From Cypionkella sinensis (GTDB lineage Bacteria > Pseudomonadota > Alphaproteobacteria > Rhodobacterales > Rhodobacteraceae): DNA of 64,000 bases. Positions within the stretch are counted from its first letter, which is position 1. Every line of letters starts with the position of its first letter. The position numbers and the translations under genes are program-made. Below, piece by piece: positions 8,045 to 16,229 of the stretch. The stretch spans positions 62,001 to 126,000 of the forward strand of contig NZ_JBHRTO010000002.1 of assembly GCF_042646385.1 (NCBI RefSeq), read 5' to 3'. The notes under the pieces are model-generated. The model saw only the letters and a list, made by a program, of their open reading frames with translations. It was not told where the DNA came from and did no database searches.

Positions 8045-8935
8045 TCAGGCCGTCAAACCCTTGGGTTCAGGCAGGCCATTGGCGCGGCAACATGCCGTAA
8101 GGGCATTGGCCAGCAGGCAGGCGATGGTCATCGGGCCGACGCCCCCCGGAACCGGGGTGATCGCACCGGCCACTGCGGCGGCTGATTCGTAATGCACATC
8201 GCCCACCAGCTTGGCCTTGCCGTCACGCTCGATGCGGTTGATGCCCACGTCGATCACGGTGGCGCCAGGTTTCACATAATCCCCGGTCAGCATTTCCGGG
8301 CGACCCACGGCGGCGACCAGAATATCGGCACCCCGGCACACGGCGGCCAGATCCTTGGTGCGGCTGTGCGCAATCGTCACCGTGCAGCTGTCACCCAGCA
8401 GCAATTGCGCCATCGGTTTGCCAACGATGTTGGAGCGCCCGACCACAACCGCGTTCAGCCCAGCAAGGCTGCCGTGGTGATCGCGCAGCATCATCAGGCA
8501 ACCGAGCGGCGTGCAGGGCACCATGCTTTTCTGCCCGGTGCCCAGAAGGCCCACATTCGAGATATGGAAGCCATCAACGTCTTTGGCCGGATCAATCGTG
8601 TTGATGATCAGTTCCGAATTCAGATGCGCAGGCAGCGGCAGTTGCACAAGGATCGCATGCACCTTGGGATCAGCATTCAGCGATTTCACCAGCGCCAGCA
8701 GATCAGCCTCGGACGTATCCGCAGGCAGGCGATGTTCAAACGAGGCCATCCCGACTTCGATCGTCGAGGCGTGCTTGTTCTTCACATAGACTTTCGAGGC
8801 CGGGTCTTCACCGACCAGAACCACCGCCAGCCCCGGCTGGATGCCGTGATCGGCCTTCAGCTTGGCGACATGCTCTTGCACCTGCGCGCGGACGGATGCC
8901 GCGAACACTTTGCCGTCGATCACTTTAGCGGTCAT
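8045..8935 (-). CDS. folD: Bifunctional FolD: methylene-THF dehydrogenase/cyclohydrolase (paralogue 1)
   Basis: NADP-dependent 5,10-methylene-THF dehydrogenase and 5,10-methenyl-THF cyclohydrolase, interconverting one-carbon folates in the cytoplasm. The product has 296 residues. Catalytic residues are intact in E. coli-like numbering: Tyr50 and Lys54 (YVKNK), Gln98 (LVQLPLP), Asp121 (KDVDGFH), and Arg167 in the GRSNIVGKP cofactor loop. The C-terminal PVPGGVGPMT is canonical. It is the last gene of the minus-strand cluster fhs - chorismate mutase - membrane protein - folD2 - folD1, 12 bp after folD2. This is presumably the main bifunctional enzyme. Confidence 0.95.
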   Translation of the reverse strand: MTAKVIDGKVFAASVRAQVQEHVAKLKADHGIQPGLAVVLVGEDPASKVYVKNKHASTIEVGMASFEHRLPADTSEADLLALVKSLNADPKVHAILVQLPLPAHLNSELIINTIDPAKDVDGFHISNVGLLGTGQKSMVPCTPLGCLMMLRDHHGSLAGLNAVVVGRSNIVGKPMAQLLLGDSCTVTIAHSRTKDLAAVCRGADILVAAVGRPEMLTGDYVKPGATVIDVGINRIERDGKAKLVGDVHYESAAAVAGAITPVPGGVGPMTIACLLANALTACCRANGLPEPKGLTA

Positions 8936-8947
8936 GTCGTGTCTCCC

Positions 8948-9826
8948 TTAACTCGCCGCCGCGAAGGCGTGACGATAGTGGTCCATTTGCATACGGGTCG
9001 CCAGAACGGCGTTTTTCATCAATGTGGCGACGGTCACAGGCCCAACGCCACCGGGAACGGGGGTGATCCAGCCCGCCACCTTGGCGCAGCTTTCAAAATC
9101 GGCGTCACCCACGGTTTTGCCATCGATGCGGTTGATGCCGATGTCGATCAGCGCCGAGCCGGGTTTCAGCATCTCGCCCGTCACGAGGCCAGGCTTGCCC
9201 ACCGCCACGAACACCGCATCCGCCGCACGGCTATGCACCGCGACCTGGCGGGTCATGTGGTGACAGACGGTCACGGTCGCCCCCAGACCCATCATCAGAA
9301 ACGCAATCGGTTTGCCGACGATTTCACTGTGGCCAATGACGCACACGTCGAGGCCCTCCAGCTTCAATGGCAGGGTTTTCAGAATTTCAACGGCAGCCAC
9401 GGCGGTGCAAGGCCCAAGCGCAAGATCATTGTAAACGATATTGCCAATGCTCGCCGGGTGCATGCCTTCCACATCCTTCAGCGGATGCACGGCCTTTTGC
9501 AGCGCCTTCACCGGGATATGCGCAGGCAGCGGGCGCTGGATGATGATGCCGTTCACACGCGGATCGGCATTCAGACCCGCCAAAACGCCGGTCAATTGTT
9601 CCAGCGAGATGGTTTCGGGGTAGTTGCGCGCCTCAAACCCCACGCCCGCATCCTGCGCTTGCCGCTGCTGGTTGCGCACATAGAGTTCCGCCGCTGCCAC
9701 ATCGCCGACCGAGATCGACACCAGCTTCGGCGCCCAACCGGATTCAGCCAAGGCCCGCGCCTCGGCCAGAGTTTCGGCCCGCATCCGCGCCGCAATGGCT
9801 TTTCCGTCAATCAGCGTCGCCGTCAT
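8948..9826 (-). CDS. FolD paralogue 2 with altered cyclohydrolase and cofactor residues
   Basis: Homologue of FolD, 292 residues, clearly in the family (GIIIQRPLP, VGKP, PVPGGVGPVT) but changed at key sites. The tyrosine-plus-four lysine that drives the cyclohydrolase step is glutamine (YVRNQ, Gln53). The active-site aspartate is glutamate (KDVEGMH, Glu120). The arginine of the NADP-binding GRS loop is histidine (GHSEIVGKP, His166). Gln97 is kept. The expected result is a dehydrogenase with little or no cyclohydrolase activity, perhaps with different cofactor use (inference). The ATG at 9826 begins the family N-terminus MTATLIDGK; the longer in-frame extension is unlikely. Confidence 0.9.
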   Translation of the reverse strand: MTATLIDGKAIAARMRAETLAEARALAESGWAPKLVSISVGDVAAAELYVRNQQRQAQDAGVGFEARNYPETISLEQLTGVLAGLNADPRVNGIIIQRPLPAHIPVKALQKAVHPLKDVEGMHPASIGNIVYNDLALGPCTAVAAVEILKTLPLKLEGLDVCVIGHSEIVGKPIAFLMMGLGATVTVCHHMTRQVAVHSRAADAVFVAVGKPGLVTGEMLKPGSALIDIGINRIDGKTVGDADFESCAKVAGWITPVPGGVGPVTVATLMKNAVLATRMQMDHYRHAFAAAS

Positions 9827-10058
9827 TCCGGCTTTCCTTACCCGTAACCGGACGCAGAGTGTGCGCCTCATATTTGTAGTAGTTGAGCACAAGCACCCAG
9901 ACCCGACGCAAAATCCACATCGACACTGCGAACTGGGCACCACTACAGGCAATCAGCATACCCGGCCCCAAGTGATCCACGACCCAAACGGCGAGAAGCA
10001 TCCAAGCGTAGAAATCCGCAGCAAGCAAACCGACCGAGAACACCAGAAGGCAAAGCAT
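9807..10058 (-). CDS. Small two-helix membrane protein, function unknown
   Basis: Predicted inner-membrane protein of about 83 residues with hydrophobic stretches near residues 1-28 and 32-55, then a basic and polar tail ending in GKESRNDGDAD. It overlaps the start of folD2 by 20 bp and lies 56 bp after the chorismate mutase gene, so it is probably co-transcribed with the one-carbon genes. The start is uncertain: the frame is open to 10157, but the ATG at 10058 begins directly with a membrane segment. No family was recognised. Confidence 0.5.
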   Translation of the reverse strand: MLCLLVFSVGLLAADFYAWMLLAVWVVDHLGPGMLIACSGAQFAVSMWILRRVWVLVLNYYKYEAHTLRPVTGKESRNDGDAD

Positions 10059-10114
10059 AACGACAAGTTCTGCTGGCCTACCGCCTGTCCTGCCGTGATG
10101 TGCGCCCAAATGGC

Positions 10115-10411
10115 TTACCCCTGCCCCAGAACCTTTTCCTCGCGCGCGATGGACCATTCGATGATCCGCCGCCAGAGGTCTTCTGCAAGGTTGGGGTCCA
10201 GACCTTGATCGGCCGCCCGAGCCCGCACTTTGGCGACCACATCCTCGACCCGGTCATTGATCCGGGCGGGCATGTTCTCGCCTTGCTTCAAGACAATGGC
10301 GCGGTCGATATATCCGGCCCGCGCCACCAGTTTTGCCACAATCTCGGCATCCAAAGCGTCGATCTGCACGCGCAGGTCTTGCATGGAATGGCAGTCAGCG
10401 GGGGCCTTCAT
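10115..10411 (-). CDS. AroQ-type chorismate mutase, PchB-like
   Basis: All-helical chorismate mutase of 98 residues converting chorismate to prephenate, the branch point to Phe and Tyr. The sequence resembles PchB (isochorismate pyruvate lyase) closely at the N-terminus (MKAPADC) and keeps the active-site Arg14, Arg31 and Lys42 at the same positions. The C-terminal catalytic glutamine of PchB (Gln90) aligns with Glu91 here (IAREEK). Glutamate at this place occurs in several genuine chorismate mutases. Mutase is therefore more likely than pyruvate lyase. It lies 87 bp after fhs on the same strand. Confidence 0.85.
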   Translation of the reverse strand: MKAPADCHSMQDLRVQIDALDAEIVAKLVARAGYIDRAIVLKQGENMPARINDRVEDVVAKVRARAADQGLDPNLAEDLWRRIIEWSIAREEKVLGQG

Positions 10412-10498
10412 CGCACTCTCCTTTGGGCTGGTCTCGAGTTAATTCCGATACCGTCCAAAGGCAAGGCGACGAATGGCCCCAGCCCGTTTCAATCAGCC

Positions 10499-12175
10499 TT
10501 AGAACAGACCTTCGACATTGCCGTCCGCATTCAAGCGGATGACTTCGGCCGACGGCACCTTCGGCAGACCCGGCATGGTCATGATCTCACCGCAGATCGC
10601 GACGATAAAGCCAGCGCCTGCCGACAGACGCACTTCGCGCACCGGAACGGTGTGGCCAGTGGGCGCACCGCGCACGGTCGGATCGGTGGTGAAGGAGTAT
10701 TGGGTCTTGGCCACACAGATCGGCAGATTGCCGTAGCCAGCCGCTTCCCAAGCCTTCAGTTGATCGCGGATCGACTTGTCGGCGATCACGTCATCCGCAT
10801 GATAGATGCGCTTGGCGATGGTTTGCAGCTTTTGGAACAGCGGCATTTCATCGGGATAGAGCGGTGCGAAGTTCGCAGCGCCCGATTCCGCCAGTTGCAC
10901 AACCTTATGCGCCAGATCTTCGATGCCAGCCGAGCCATTGGCCCAATGCTTGCACAGGATCGCCTCTGCGCCCTGCTCGGCCACATAGGCTTTCACGGCT
11001 GCGATTTCGGCATCGGTGTCGCTGTAGAAGTGGTTGATCGCAACCACAACCGGCACGCCAAAGCCTTTGACGTTGCCGATGTGACGGCCCAAGTTCGGGC
11101 AGCCCTTTTTCACCGCTTCGACGTTTTCCGCACCCAGATCAGCCTTGGCCACGCCGCCGTTCATCTTCATTGCGCGCACCGTCGCCACGATCACCGCAGC
11201 CGAGGGCTTCAGACCAGCCTTGCGGCACTTGATGTCAAAGAATTTCTCGGCACCCAGGTCAGCGCCGAAACCGGCTTCGGTCACAACATACTCGCCCAGT
11301 TTCAGCGCGGTTTTCGTCGCGATCACCGAGTTGCAGCCGTGGGCGATGTTGGCGAACGGACCGCCATGCACGAAGGCCGGGTTGTTTTCCAGCGTTTGCA
11401 CGATGTTCGGCTGCATTGCGTCCTTCAACAGAACGGTCATTGCGCCGTCAGCCTTGATGTCGCGGGCATAGATCGGGGTCTTGGCGCGGGTGTAGGCCAC
11501 CACGATATCGCCTAGACGTTTTTGCAGGTCTTCCAGATCGTTCGACAGGCACAGGATCGCCATGACTTCCGAAGCCACGGTGATGTCAAAGCCGGTCTGA
11601 CGCGGGAAGCCGTTCGACACGCCGCCGAGGTTGACCACGATGTCACGCAGCGCGCGGTCGTTCATGTCCATCACGCGACGCCACACGATGCGGCGGGCGT
11701 CGATTTCCAGCTCATTGCCCCAGTAGATGTGGTTGTCGATCATCGCCGACAGCAGGTTGTGCGCCGAGGTGATAGCGTGGAAGTCGCCGGTGAAATGCAG
11801 GTTCATTTCTTCCATCGGCACGACTTGGCTATAGCCGCCGCCCGCAGCGCCGCCCTTCATGCCGAAGTTCGGGCCAAGCGAGGCTTCGCGGATGCAAACC
11901 ACAGCCTTTTTGCCGATGCGGTTCAGGCCATCGCCCAAACCCACGGTGGTGGTGGTCTTGCCTTCGCCTGCCGGGGTCGGGTTGATCGCGGTGACAAGGA
12001 TCAGCTTGCCATCAGGCTTGCCTGCCAGAGATTTGATGAACTCTTGGCTGACCTTGGCCTTGTCATGGCCATAGGGCAGCAGATGCTCGGCCGGGATGCC
12101 CAGCTTTGCACCGATGTCCATGATCGGCTTTTTCTTGGCTTCGCGTGCAATCTCGATGTCGGTTTTGAAGGCCAT
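10499..12175 (-). CDS. fhs: Formate-tetrahydrofolate ligase
   Basis: ATP-dependent 10-formyl-THF synthetase of 558 residues, the usual length, joining formate to THF in the cytoplasm. The nucleotide loop TPAGEGKT is at residues 67-74, followed by the conserved TTTTVGLGDGL and the GGAAGGGYSQ segment. The ATG at 12175 is preceded by a GGGAGA ribosome-binding site and starts MAFKTDIEIA; an in-frame extension to 12346 lacks family character. With the two folD genes downstream it forms a one-carbon module able to run from formate to methylene-THF or in reverse. Confidence 0.96.
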   Translation of the reverse strand: MAFKTDIEIAREAKKKPIMDIGAKLGIPAEHLLPYGHDKAKVSQEFIKSLAGKPDGKLILVTAINPTPAGEGKTTTTVGLGDGLNRIGKKAVVCIREASLGPNFGMKGGAAGGGYSQVVPMEEMNLHFTGDFHAITSAHNLLSAMIDNHIYWGNELEIDARRIVWRRVMDMNDRALRDIVVNLGGVSNGFPRQTGFDITVASEVMAILCLSNDLEDLQKRLGDIVVAYTRAKTPIYARDIKADGAMTVLLKDAMQPNIVQTLENNPAFVHGGPFANIAHGCNSVIATKTALKLGEYVVTEAGFGADLGAEKFFDIKCRKAGLKPSAAVIVATVRAMKMNGGVAKADLGAENVEAVKKGCPNLGRHIGNVKGFGVPVVVAINHFYSDTDAEIAAVKAYVAEQGAEAILCKHWANGSAGIEDLAHKVVQLAESGAANFAPLYPDEMPLFQKLQTIAKRIYHADDVIADKSIRDQLKAWEAAGYGNLPICVAKTQYSFTTDPTVRGAPTGHTVPVREVRLSAGAGFIVAICGEIMTMPGLPKVPSAEVIRLNADGNVEGLF

Positions 12176-12285
12176 TTTTATCTCCCAAGGGGCACGGACT
12201 GTCCCGTTGGCGACGTGATAGCGGAGAAAACGGCTTTCCAAACGCGCTTTTCCGACTTCTTCCCATGCAAAATCGCCAGCTTCCG

Positions 12286-12299
12286 TTTCCGATCGGAAA
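12286..12299. promoter_or_regulatory. Perfect 14-bp palindrome in the fhs/RTX divergent intergenic region
   Basis: TTTCCGATCGGAAA is a perfect palindrome 111 bp upstream of fhs and 181 bp upstream of the RTX gene. It lies in the 304-bp gap 12176-12479, where nothing else was recognised except the ribosome-binding sites. Symmetry of this kind is typical of dimeric repressor operators; the regulator is unknown. Confidence 0.4.
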
Positions 12300-12479
12300 G
12301 TGCGGAGCATAAGCAGGAAAAATCCCAAGCTGAAATTTCCCTGCAATTTGCATGACAGTATTCGTCACCCGCCCCTGCCCGCGCGGCGCTTGACGGGTGG
12401 GCCAGATGCGGTCACTTTGTCGGTATTGGACGATGACGTTTTGAAATGCTGACCACTTGTTTTGATCAGGAGGATTCCG

Positions 12480-13742
12480 ATGGCCGATGATTTCTATGAT
12501 GTCGAGGCATTGACCGCAGGTGCCAATTCCACAGTCACCATAACCGACGATGGCACTGGCATTGATTGGCTCAGCCTGACCGGCATTCACCGCGATTATT
12601 CGACGTTCCGGCTGGAATGGCTGGTGTCCAGTGGCGTCTCACAGCAGGCGCGCGTGACGTATTTCAACCCCGACAACAGCAGCTATTCGCTGGTCGTAAA
12701 TGGTTTGATCGAAAATGTCCGCGGCAGCATCGGCGCCGATTGGGTCAATGGCAACGAGGCCAACAATCTGATTTTCGGCGACCAAGCCCGCGGCGGCGCA
12801 GGCGGCAGTGATACCTTGGGCGGCCATACCGGCAACGACACCATCTACGGCGGTGCTGGAAATGACGAAATCAGCGGATCATATGATGACGATCAACTGT
12901 TCGGCGATGCAGGCAACGATCTGCTCTATGGCGGCGATGGCACCGACATCCTGCAAGGCGGCGCGGGCGCGGATTCGCTATACGGCGGCTCGAACGGATC
13001 GGACTGGGTTTCCTATTCACAGTCAAAAGCGGCTGTGCAGGTGGTTCTGATCGCGGGCAGCAACTCCACCGCCAGCTCCGGCGGTGATGCGGCAGGCGAT
13101 CTGATCTATGGCATCAACAACGTGATTGGCAGCAATTTCAACGACACTTTGACGGATTCACCGTTAAGCAATGCCAATAATGCCAATGTCTTCCGAGGCC
13201 TGTCTGGCAATGACATTCTCAATCTGGGCGGCAACAACGACAGCGGCTATGGCGGTATTGGCAACGATTCACTTTATGGCGGCACGGGCAACGACACTTT
13301 GCGCGGCGAAGATGGCATTGATCGGCTGGAGGGTGGCGTTGGCAATGACAGTCTTTATGGCGGCAACGGCGCAGATCGGTTGATTGGCGGCAGTGGGTTG
13401 GATCGGCTTTATGGCGGCCTCGGGGCTGACCGGTTCGTGTTCGTCGAAGTGGCCGACAGCACGGCGCTGCCCAGTGCGCGCGATGTCATCTACGATTTCA
13501 ACCGTGCCCAAGGTGACAAGATCGACCTTACGGCCATCGACACCAATCTGGCACTGGCCAATGATCAGCAGTTTTCCTGGCGCGGCACTGCGGGCTTTGA
13601 CGGCACGCTTGGGGCGTTGCGGGCGGTGAACTCGGGGGCGAATACACTGGTGATGGCCGACATGAACGGTGACAGAATCACCGATTTCAGTTTCGTTGTC
13701 ATCGGCGTGAACAACATGGTCTCGACCGACTTCATGCTTTAA
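12480..13742 (+). CDS. RTX calcium-binding repeat protein, probably type I secreted
   Basis: Acidic protein of 420 residues with glycine-rich nonapeptide repeats (GGxGxDxLY type) in two blocks, about residues 97-172 and 239-320. These fold into calcium-binding beta rolls. There is no N-terminal signal peptide and the C-terminus is a hydrophobic-acidic tail (ITDFSFVVIGVNN), as expected for export by a type I ABC secretion system using a C-terminal signal. The ATG at 12480 has a strong AGGAGG site at 12468-12473. No enzymatic domain was recognised, and no secretion genes lie nearby. The stop overlaps the stop of the convergent MOSC gene. Confidence 0.9.
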   Translation: MADDFYDVEALTAGANSTVTITDDGTGIDWLSLTGIHRDYSTFRLEWLVSSGVSQQARVTYFNPDNSSYSLVVNGLIENVRGSIGADWVNGNEANNLIFGDQARGGAGGSDTLGGHTGNDTIYGGAGNDEISGSYDDDQLFGDAGNDLLYGGDGTDILQGGAGADSLYGGSNGSDWVSYSQSKAAVQVVLIAGSNSTASSGGDAAGDLIYGINNVIGSNFNDTLTDSPLSNANNANVFRGLSGNDILNLGGNNDSGYGGIGNDSLYGGTGNDTLRGEDGIDRLEGGVGNDSLYGGNGADRLIGGSGLDRLYGGLGADRFVFVEVADSTALPSARDVIYDFNRAQGDKIDLTAIDTNLALANDQQFSWRGTAGFDGTLGALRAVNSGANTLVMADMNGDRITDFSFVVIGVNNMVSTDFML

Positions 13743-14335
13743 CCGCGCGCTTGCTCCAGATGCGCCCAAGCCGGCTGGTCGGGCACGAACAGCCGCACCT
13801 TGGCACCGATCCGCAGCGTGCCCTCAGCCTCGACCCAAGCGGTGATGCCGCGCAGGCCTTGGGCTGCGGGTTTGAACTTCTTGCCAAAGCCCGGATGCGA
13901 GGTCTCGATCGGGCGGGCGGGCAAGGTGCAGGGGCGGTTTTCCATATCGACCACCAAGGTCGCGCCGCCTTCGGCCTGCAAGCGGCTAGAGGGTGGCAGG
14001 TGGCTGAAATCGGGGATGCCTTCGATCACCAACGACGTGCCCAGCAGCGCAGGGTCCAGCCGTTCCAAGCCCATATTGGCGGCGATCTGCGTCAGATCTT
14101 CTGCCGACATCACCGCGAATTGCCGGGTGTTGCGGATCGGCAGGTTGCGCTTGTAAAGCGAGGCCACCCGGCTGCAAGCAGGGCGATTGATGCCGCCATG
14201 TGCCTCACCTTCCGGGCCATCAAAGCCTGCAAATATCTCGGTCAGCGGCGCGCTTTCAAGCGCCGCGTCGCGGTCGGCCACACGGCCAAGCCAAGTGATC
14301 GTGCCATAGAAGTCGGTGGGGATAATGGCTGCCAT
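13739..14335 (-). CDS. MOSC domain-containing protein
   Basis: MOSC domain protein of 198 residues, related to the C-terminal domain of molybdenum cofactor sulfurase; stand-alone members are sulfur carriers or Moco-dependent reductase partners. Visible features are an N-terminal barrel segment (TITWLGRV), a GxHxG-type stretch (EAHGGINRPACSRV) and a C-terminal GITAWVEAEGTLRIGAKV strand pair typical of the fold. The precise substrate cannot be told. Its start is 2 bp from the tam stop, so tam and this gene form a unit on the minus strand. The 3' end overlaps the RTX stop by 4 bp. Confidence 0.85.
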   Translation of the reverse strand: MAAIIPTDFYGTITWLGRVADRDAALESAPLTEIFAGFDGPEGEAHGGINRPACSRVASLYKRNLPIRNTRQFAVMSAEDLTQIAANMGLERLDPALLGTSLVIEGIPDFSHLPPSSRLQAEGGATLVVDMENRPCTLPARPIETSHPGFGKKFKPAAQGLRGITAWVEAEGTLRIGAKVRLFVPDQPAWAHLEQARG

Positions 14336-14336
14336 G

Positions 14337-15125
14337 TCAGACCTTTAGCGTGAAGAACACCCGCTTGAACGGGAACAAAGCCGCCCCATCGGGCAGCAGC
14401 GGATAAGCGGCGGCAAGGCCTGCCTCATAGGCGGCGGTGAAAGCGGCAAGCTCACCCGGCGACAGCTTCTCGGCAATCGGGCGCATCGCGGTGGCTTCGG
14501 TGAAGGCACGCACCGGATGCATTGCCGCCACGGATTCAAGCCGTTGAATATATTCAGTTTCCCAAGCCATGACTTCGCCCAAGCACGACAGCATGGCGAA
14601 ATACGCCTCGGCCTTGGCGCAGGGCGAGATCGCGCCACTGAAATCAAACCGATCCGGGAACATCGAGGCTGCAATATCGCGCAAAAACCGATGCGAAGGC
14701 GCATTGAACTGCCGCGGCATCTGCACGGCCAGCACGCCACCTGGGGCCAGATACCCCGCCAGCCGTGGCATCAGCGCGGCATGATCCGGCAACCATTGCA
14801 GTGCTGCGTTGGAGAAAATCAGCGCAGGTGCCGCCGCTGGCCGCCAAGCCGCAATGTCCGCAGCCTCCAGCGCATCGTAAACACCAAGGCCGCGCGCCGT
14901 GGTCAGCATCGCCTGCGAGTTATCCACGCCGACCAAACTGCGCCCCTCAAACCGTGCTGCCAGCGCCGGGCCAACGGCGCCATCGCCACATCCCAGATCA
15001 ACCACCGCACCTGCGGGCAACTCGCCCACCTGCGCCAACAAATCTAAGCCGGGGCGCAAACGCAAACCCCGAAACCTTGCGTAGGTTTCGGGGTTCCAAT
15101 CAAAACCCAACAAAATAAGACTCAT
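14337..15125 (-). CDS. tam: Trans-aconitate 2-methyltransferase-like SAM methyltransferase, 5' end replaced by island DNA
   Basis: Class I SAM-dependent methyltransferase of 262 residues; Tam methylates trans-aconitate, an inhibitor of aconitase. SAM motif I VVDLGCGDG is at about residues 41-49, after the family N-terminus DWNPETYARFRGLRLRPGLD. The codons for residues 9-19 lie in the 35-bp direct repeat bounding the island. The first eight codons (MSLILLGF) are encoded by the island. At the other end of the island the original 5' end can be read: a GTG at 35827 overlapping the ftsH stop and coding MSASSN before the repeat. The ORF is intact, but its native operon promoter is now 20.7 kb away. 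Confidence 0.88.
   Translation of the reverse strand: MSLILLGFDWNPETYARFRGLRLRPGLDLLAQVGELPAGAVVDLGCGDGAVGPALAARFEGRSLVGVDNSQAMLTTARGLGVYDALEAADIAAWRPAAAPALIFSNAALQWLPDHAALMPRLAGYLAPGGVLAVQMPRQFNAPSHRFLRDIAASMFPDRFDFSGAISPCAKAEAYFAMLSCLGEVMAWETEYIQRLESVAAMHPVRAFTEATAMRPIAEKLSPGELAAFTAAYEAGLAAAYPLLPDGAALFPFKRVFFTLKV
15068..15102. repeat. Left attachment site (attL) of the genomic island
   Basis: A 35-bp sequence identical to 35776-35810 in the same orientation. It has an inverted-repeat core, CCCGAAACCT - TGCGT - AGGTTTCGGG, of the form tyrosine recombinases use as a crossover site. It lies inside the 5' coding part of tam. Confidence 0.9.
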
Positions 15126-15154
15126 TCATCCAAATTATTCCAAATTTGTGCTGC

Positions 15155-15168
15155 TAAATGTGCAGCAA
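15155..15168 (+). repeat. Candidate integrase arm-type site, left end
   Basis: TAAATGTGCAGCAA, identical and in the same orientation to 35652-35665. It lies 53 bp inside the left attachment repeat. It is the clearest motif in the AT-rich 174-bp gap between tam and the nuclease gene. Confidence 0.5.
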
Positions 15169-15299
15169 TACATAGTCGTTTTCCATGATTAATTCTCTAT
15201 CAGGTCAACATTAATTCTCCTATACTTAGCTTTGATAATTTCATTATAGGTGGGTAAATGGCACCCCACGAAAATGAAGTGGTACGGCAAAGTCATACG

Positions 15300-16220
15300 T
15301 CATGACGCACTGTAGCTGAGTTCGATAAGCGGCTTCGCTTTTTCCAGATCCTCGGCCTTTGATAGAATGACCTCAAGGTCGCCGGTCCCGAAGTGGCCAA
15401 GATTGGAGACGTCGCGGGTGTAGCCCGGCTCAAGCTGGACCGTCGACGGGTCAACTTTCAAGAACATCAGAATTTTGCCGGTCGTCGGGCGGAACTCCAC
15501 GCAGGCGAAGTTCTTGATCCGCTTGAACGCGATGTAGAAGCGCAGCGTCGTCTCCTGCACATCGTCGCCCAGAGCCATCATGTAGGCGCGCAAGGCCTCA
15601 AAACGGTCCAACATCCCGGGATCAAGTTCCTGCAGGACGGTGCCGATTGTCTTGTACTTGTTTCCCCCACCTACCCCACCTTCGGCCGGGCTGGCTTTCG
15701 CGTCGATAAATACACCCTTGGTCGATGTCGCCGCGACAAGGTCGAGCATCAGAAGCTCGGGCCCGAAGCGCCGGTAGCGGATCAGTTCGATGTTCCGCTG
15801 CATCTGCTTCACAGCGTGGTCGTCATACCGGTTGAAGTCGCCCGCGATGCAAATCAGCCGCGGTGCGGACCAGTCGACACCGTCGGCGGCGGCCTTGCCG
15901 AGCGTCTCCATCACCAGCCACTGGAAATCCTTGCGGTGATCCATCAGCCAGTCGAGGTAGAAGAGCCCCTGGTTGATGACGTTCTCGTTGCTGGCCCGTT
16001 TGTACTCGAGGATCACCGGGCAGCCGTTCTCGTCCAGCCCCAGCGTGTCGATCCGGCCGCCATGGGTGGTTGTGTACTCGGTGGCTAGGAAGCGGACGCC
16101 TAGCAGCGCCTCGAGGTTCTTCTCGAATAGGACCTGAACGGACTTTTCTACAGTGTCAGTCGTTCCGGCCAGTTCGGTAACGGCGCCAGAAGCGATGCGA
16201 AACAGCTTGATGTCTGACAT
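15300..16220 (-). CDS. PD-(D/E)XK nuclease-domain protein with DUF5655-like C-terminus (defence cassette gene 4)
   Basis: Protein of 306 residues. The N-terminal part has a complete restriction-type nuclease core: Asp58 in GGRIDTLGLD, then Glu72-x-Lys74 (ILEYKR), followed by Gln84xxxTyr88 (INQGLFYLDW). This pattern is that of RecB/NucS-like PD-(D/E)XK nucleases. The C-terminal part (about residues 205-306) resembles the DUF5655 domain often annotated as a predicted transport protein. It is the last gene of the cassette, starting 9 bp after the ATPase stop. Its likely role is DNA cleavage in the cassette (inference). Catalytic residues are intact, so the gene does not look decayed. Confidence 0.78.
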   Translation of the reverse strand: MSDIKLFRIASGAVTELAGTTDTVEKSVQVLFEKNLEALLGVRFLATEYTTTHGGRIDTLGLDENGCPVILEYKRASNENVINQGLFYLDWLMDHRKDFQWLVMETLGKAAADGVDWSAPRLICIAGDFNRYDDHAVKQMQRNIELIRYRRFGPELLMLDLVAATSTKGVFIDAKASPAEGGVGGGNKYKTIGTVLQELDPGMLDRFEALRAYMMALGDDVQETTLRFYIAFKRIKNFACVEFRPTTGKILMFLKVDPSTVQLEPGYTRDVSNLGHFGTGDLEVILSKAEDLEKAKPLIELSYSAS

Positions 16221-16229
16221 GGGCAGGCC

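Noticed and set aside
8192..9847. Long plus-strand open frame of 551 codons
   Set aside because: It lies antisense to both folD genes, which carry clear family motifs. Its His/Arg/Gln-rich composition is typical of a high-GC shadow frame.
10100..11515. Plus-strand open frame of 471 codons
   Set aside because: Antisense to fhs and the chorismate mutase gene, no family features.
12176..12260. Possible folate riboswitch before fhs
   Set aside because: No THF-riboswitch-like conserved structure was recognised; these are known mainly from Firmicutes.
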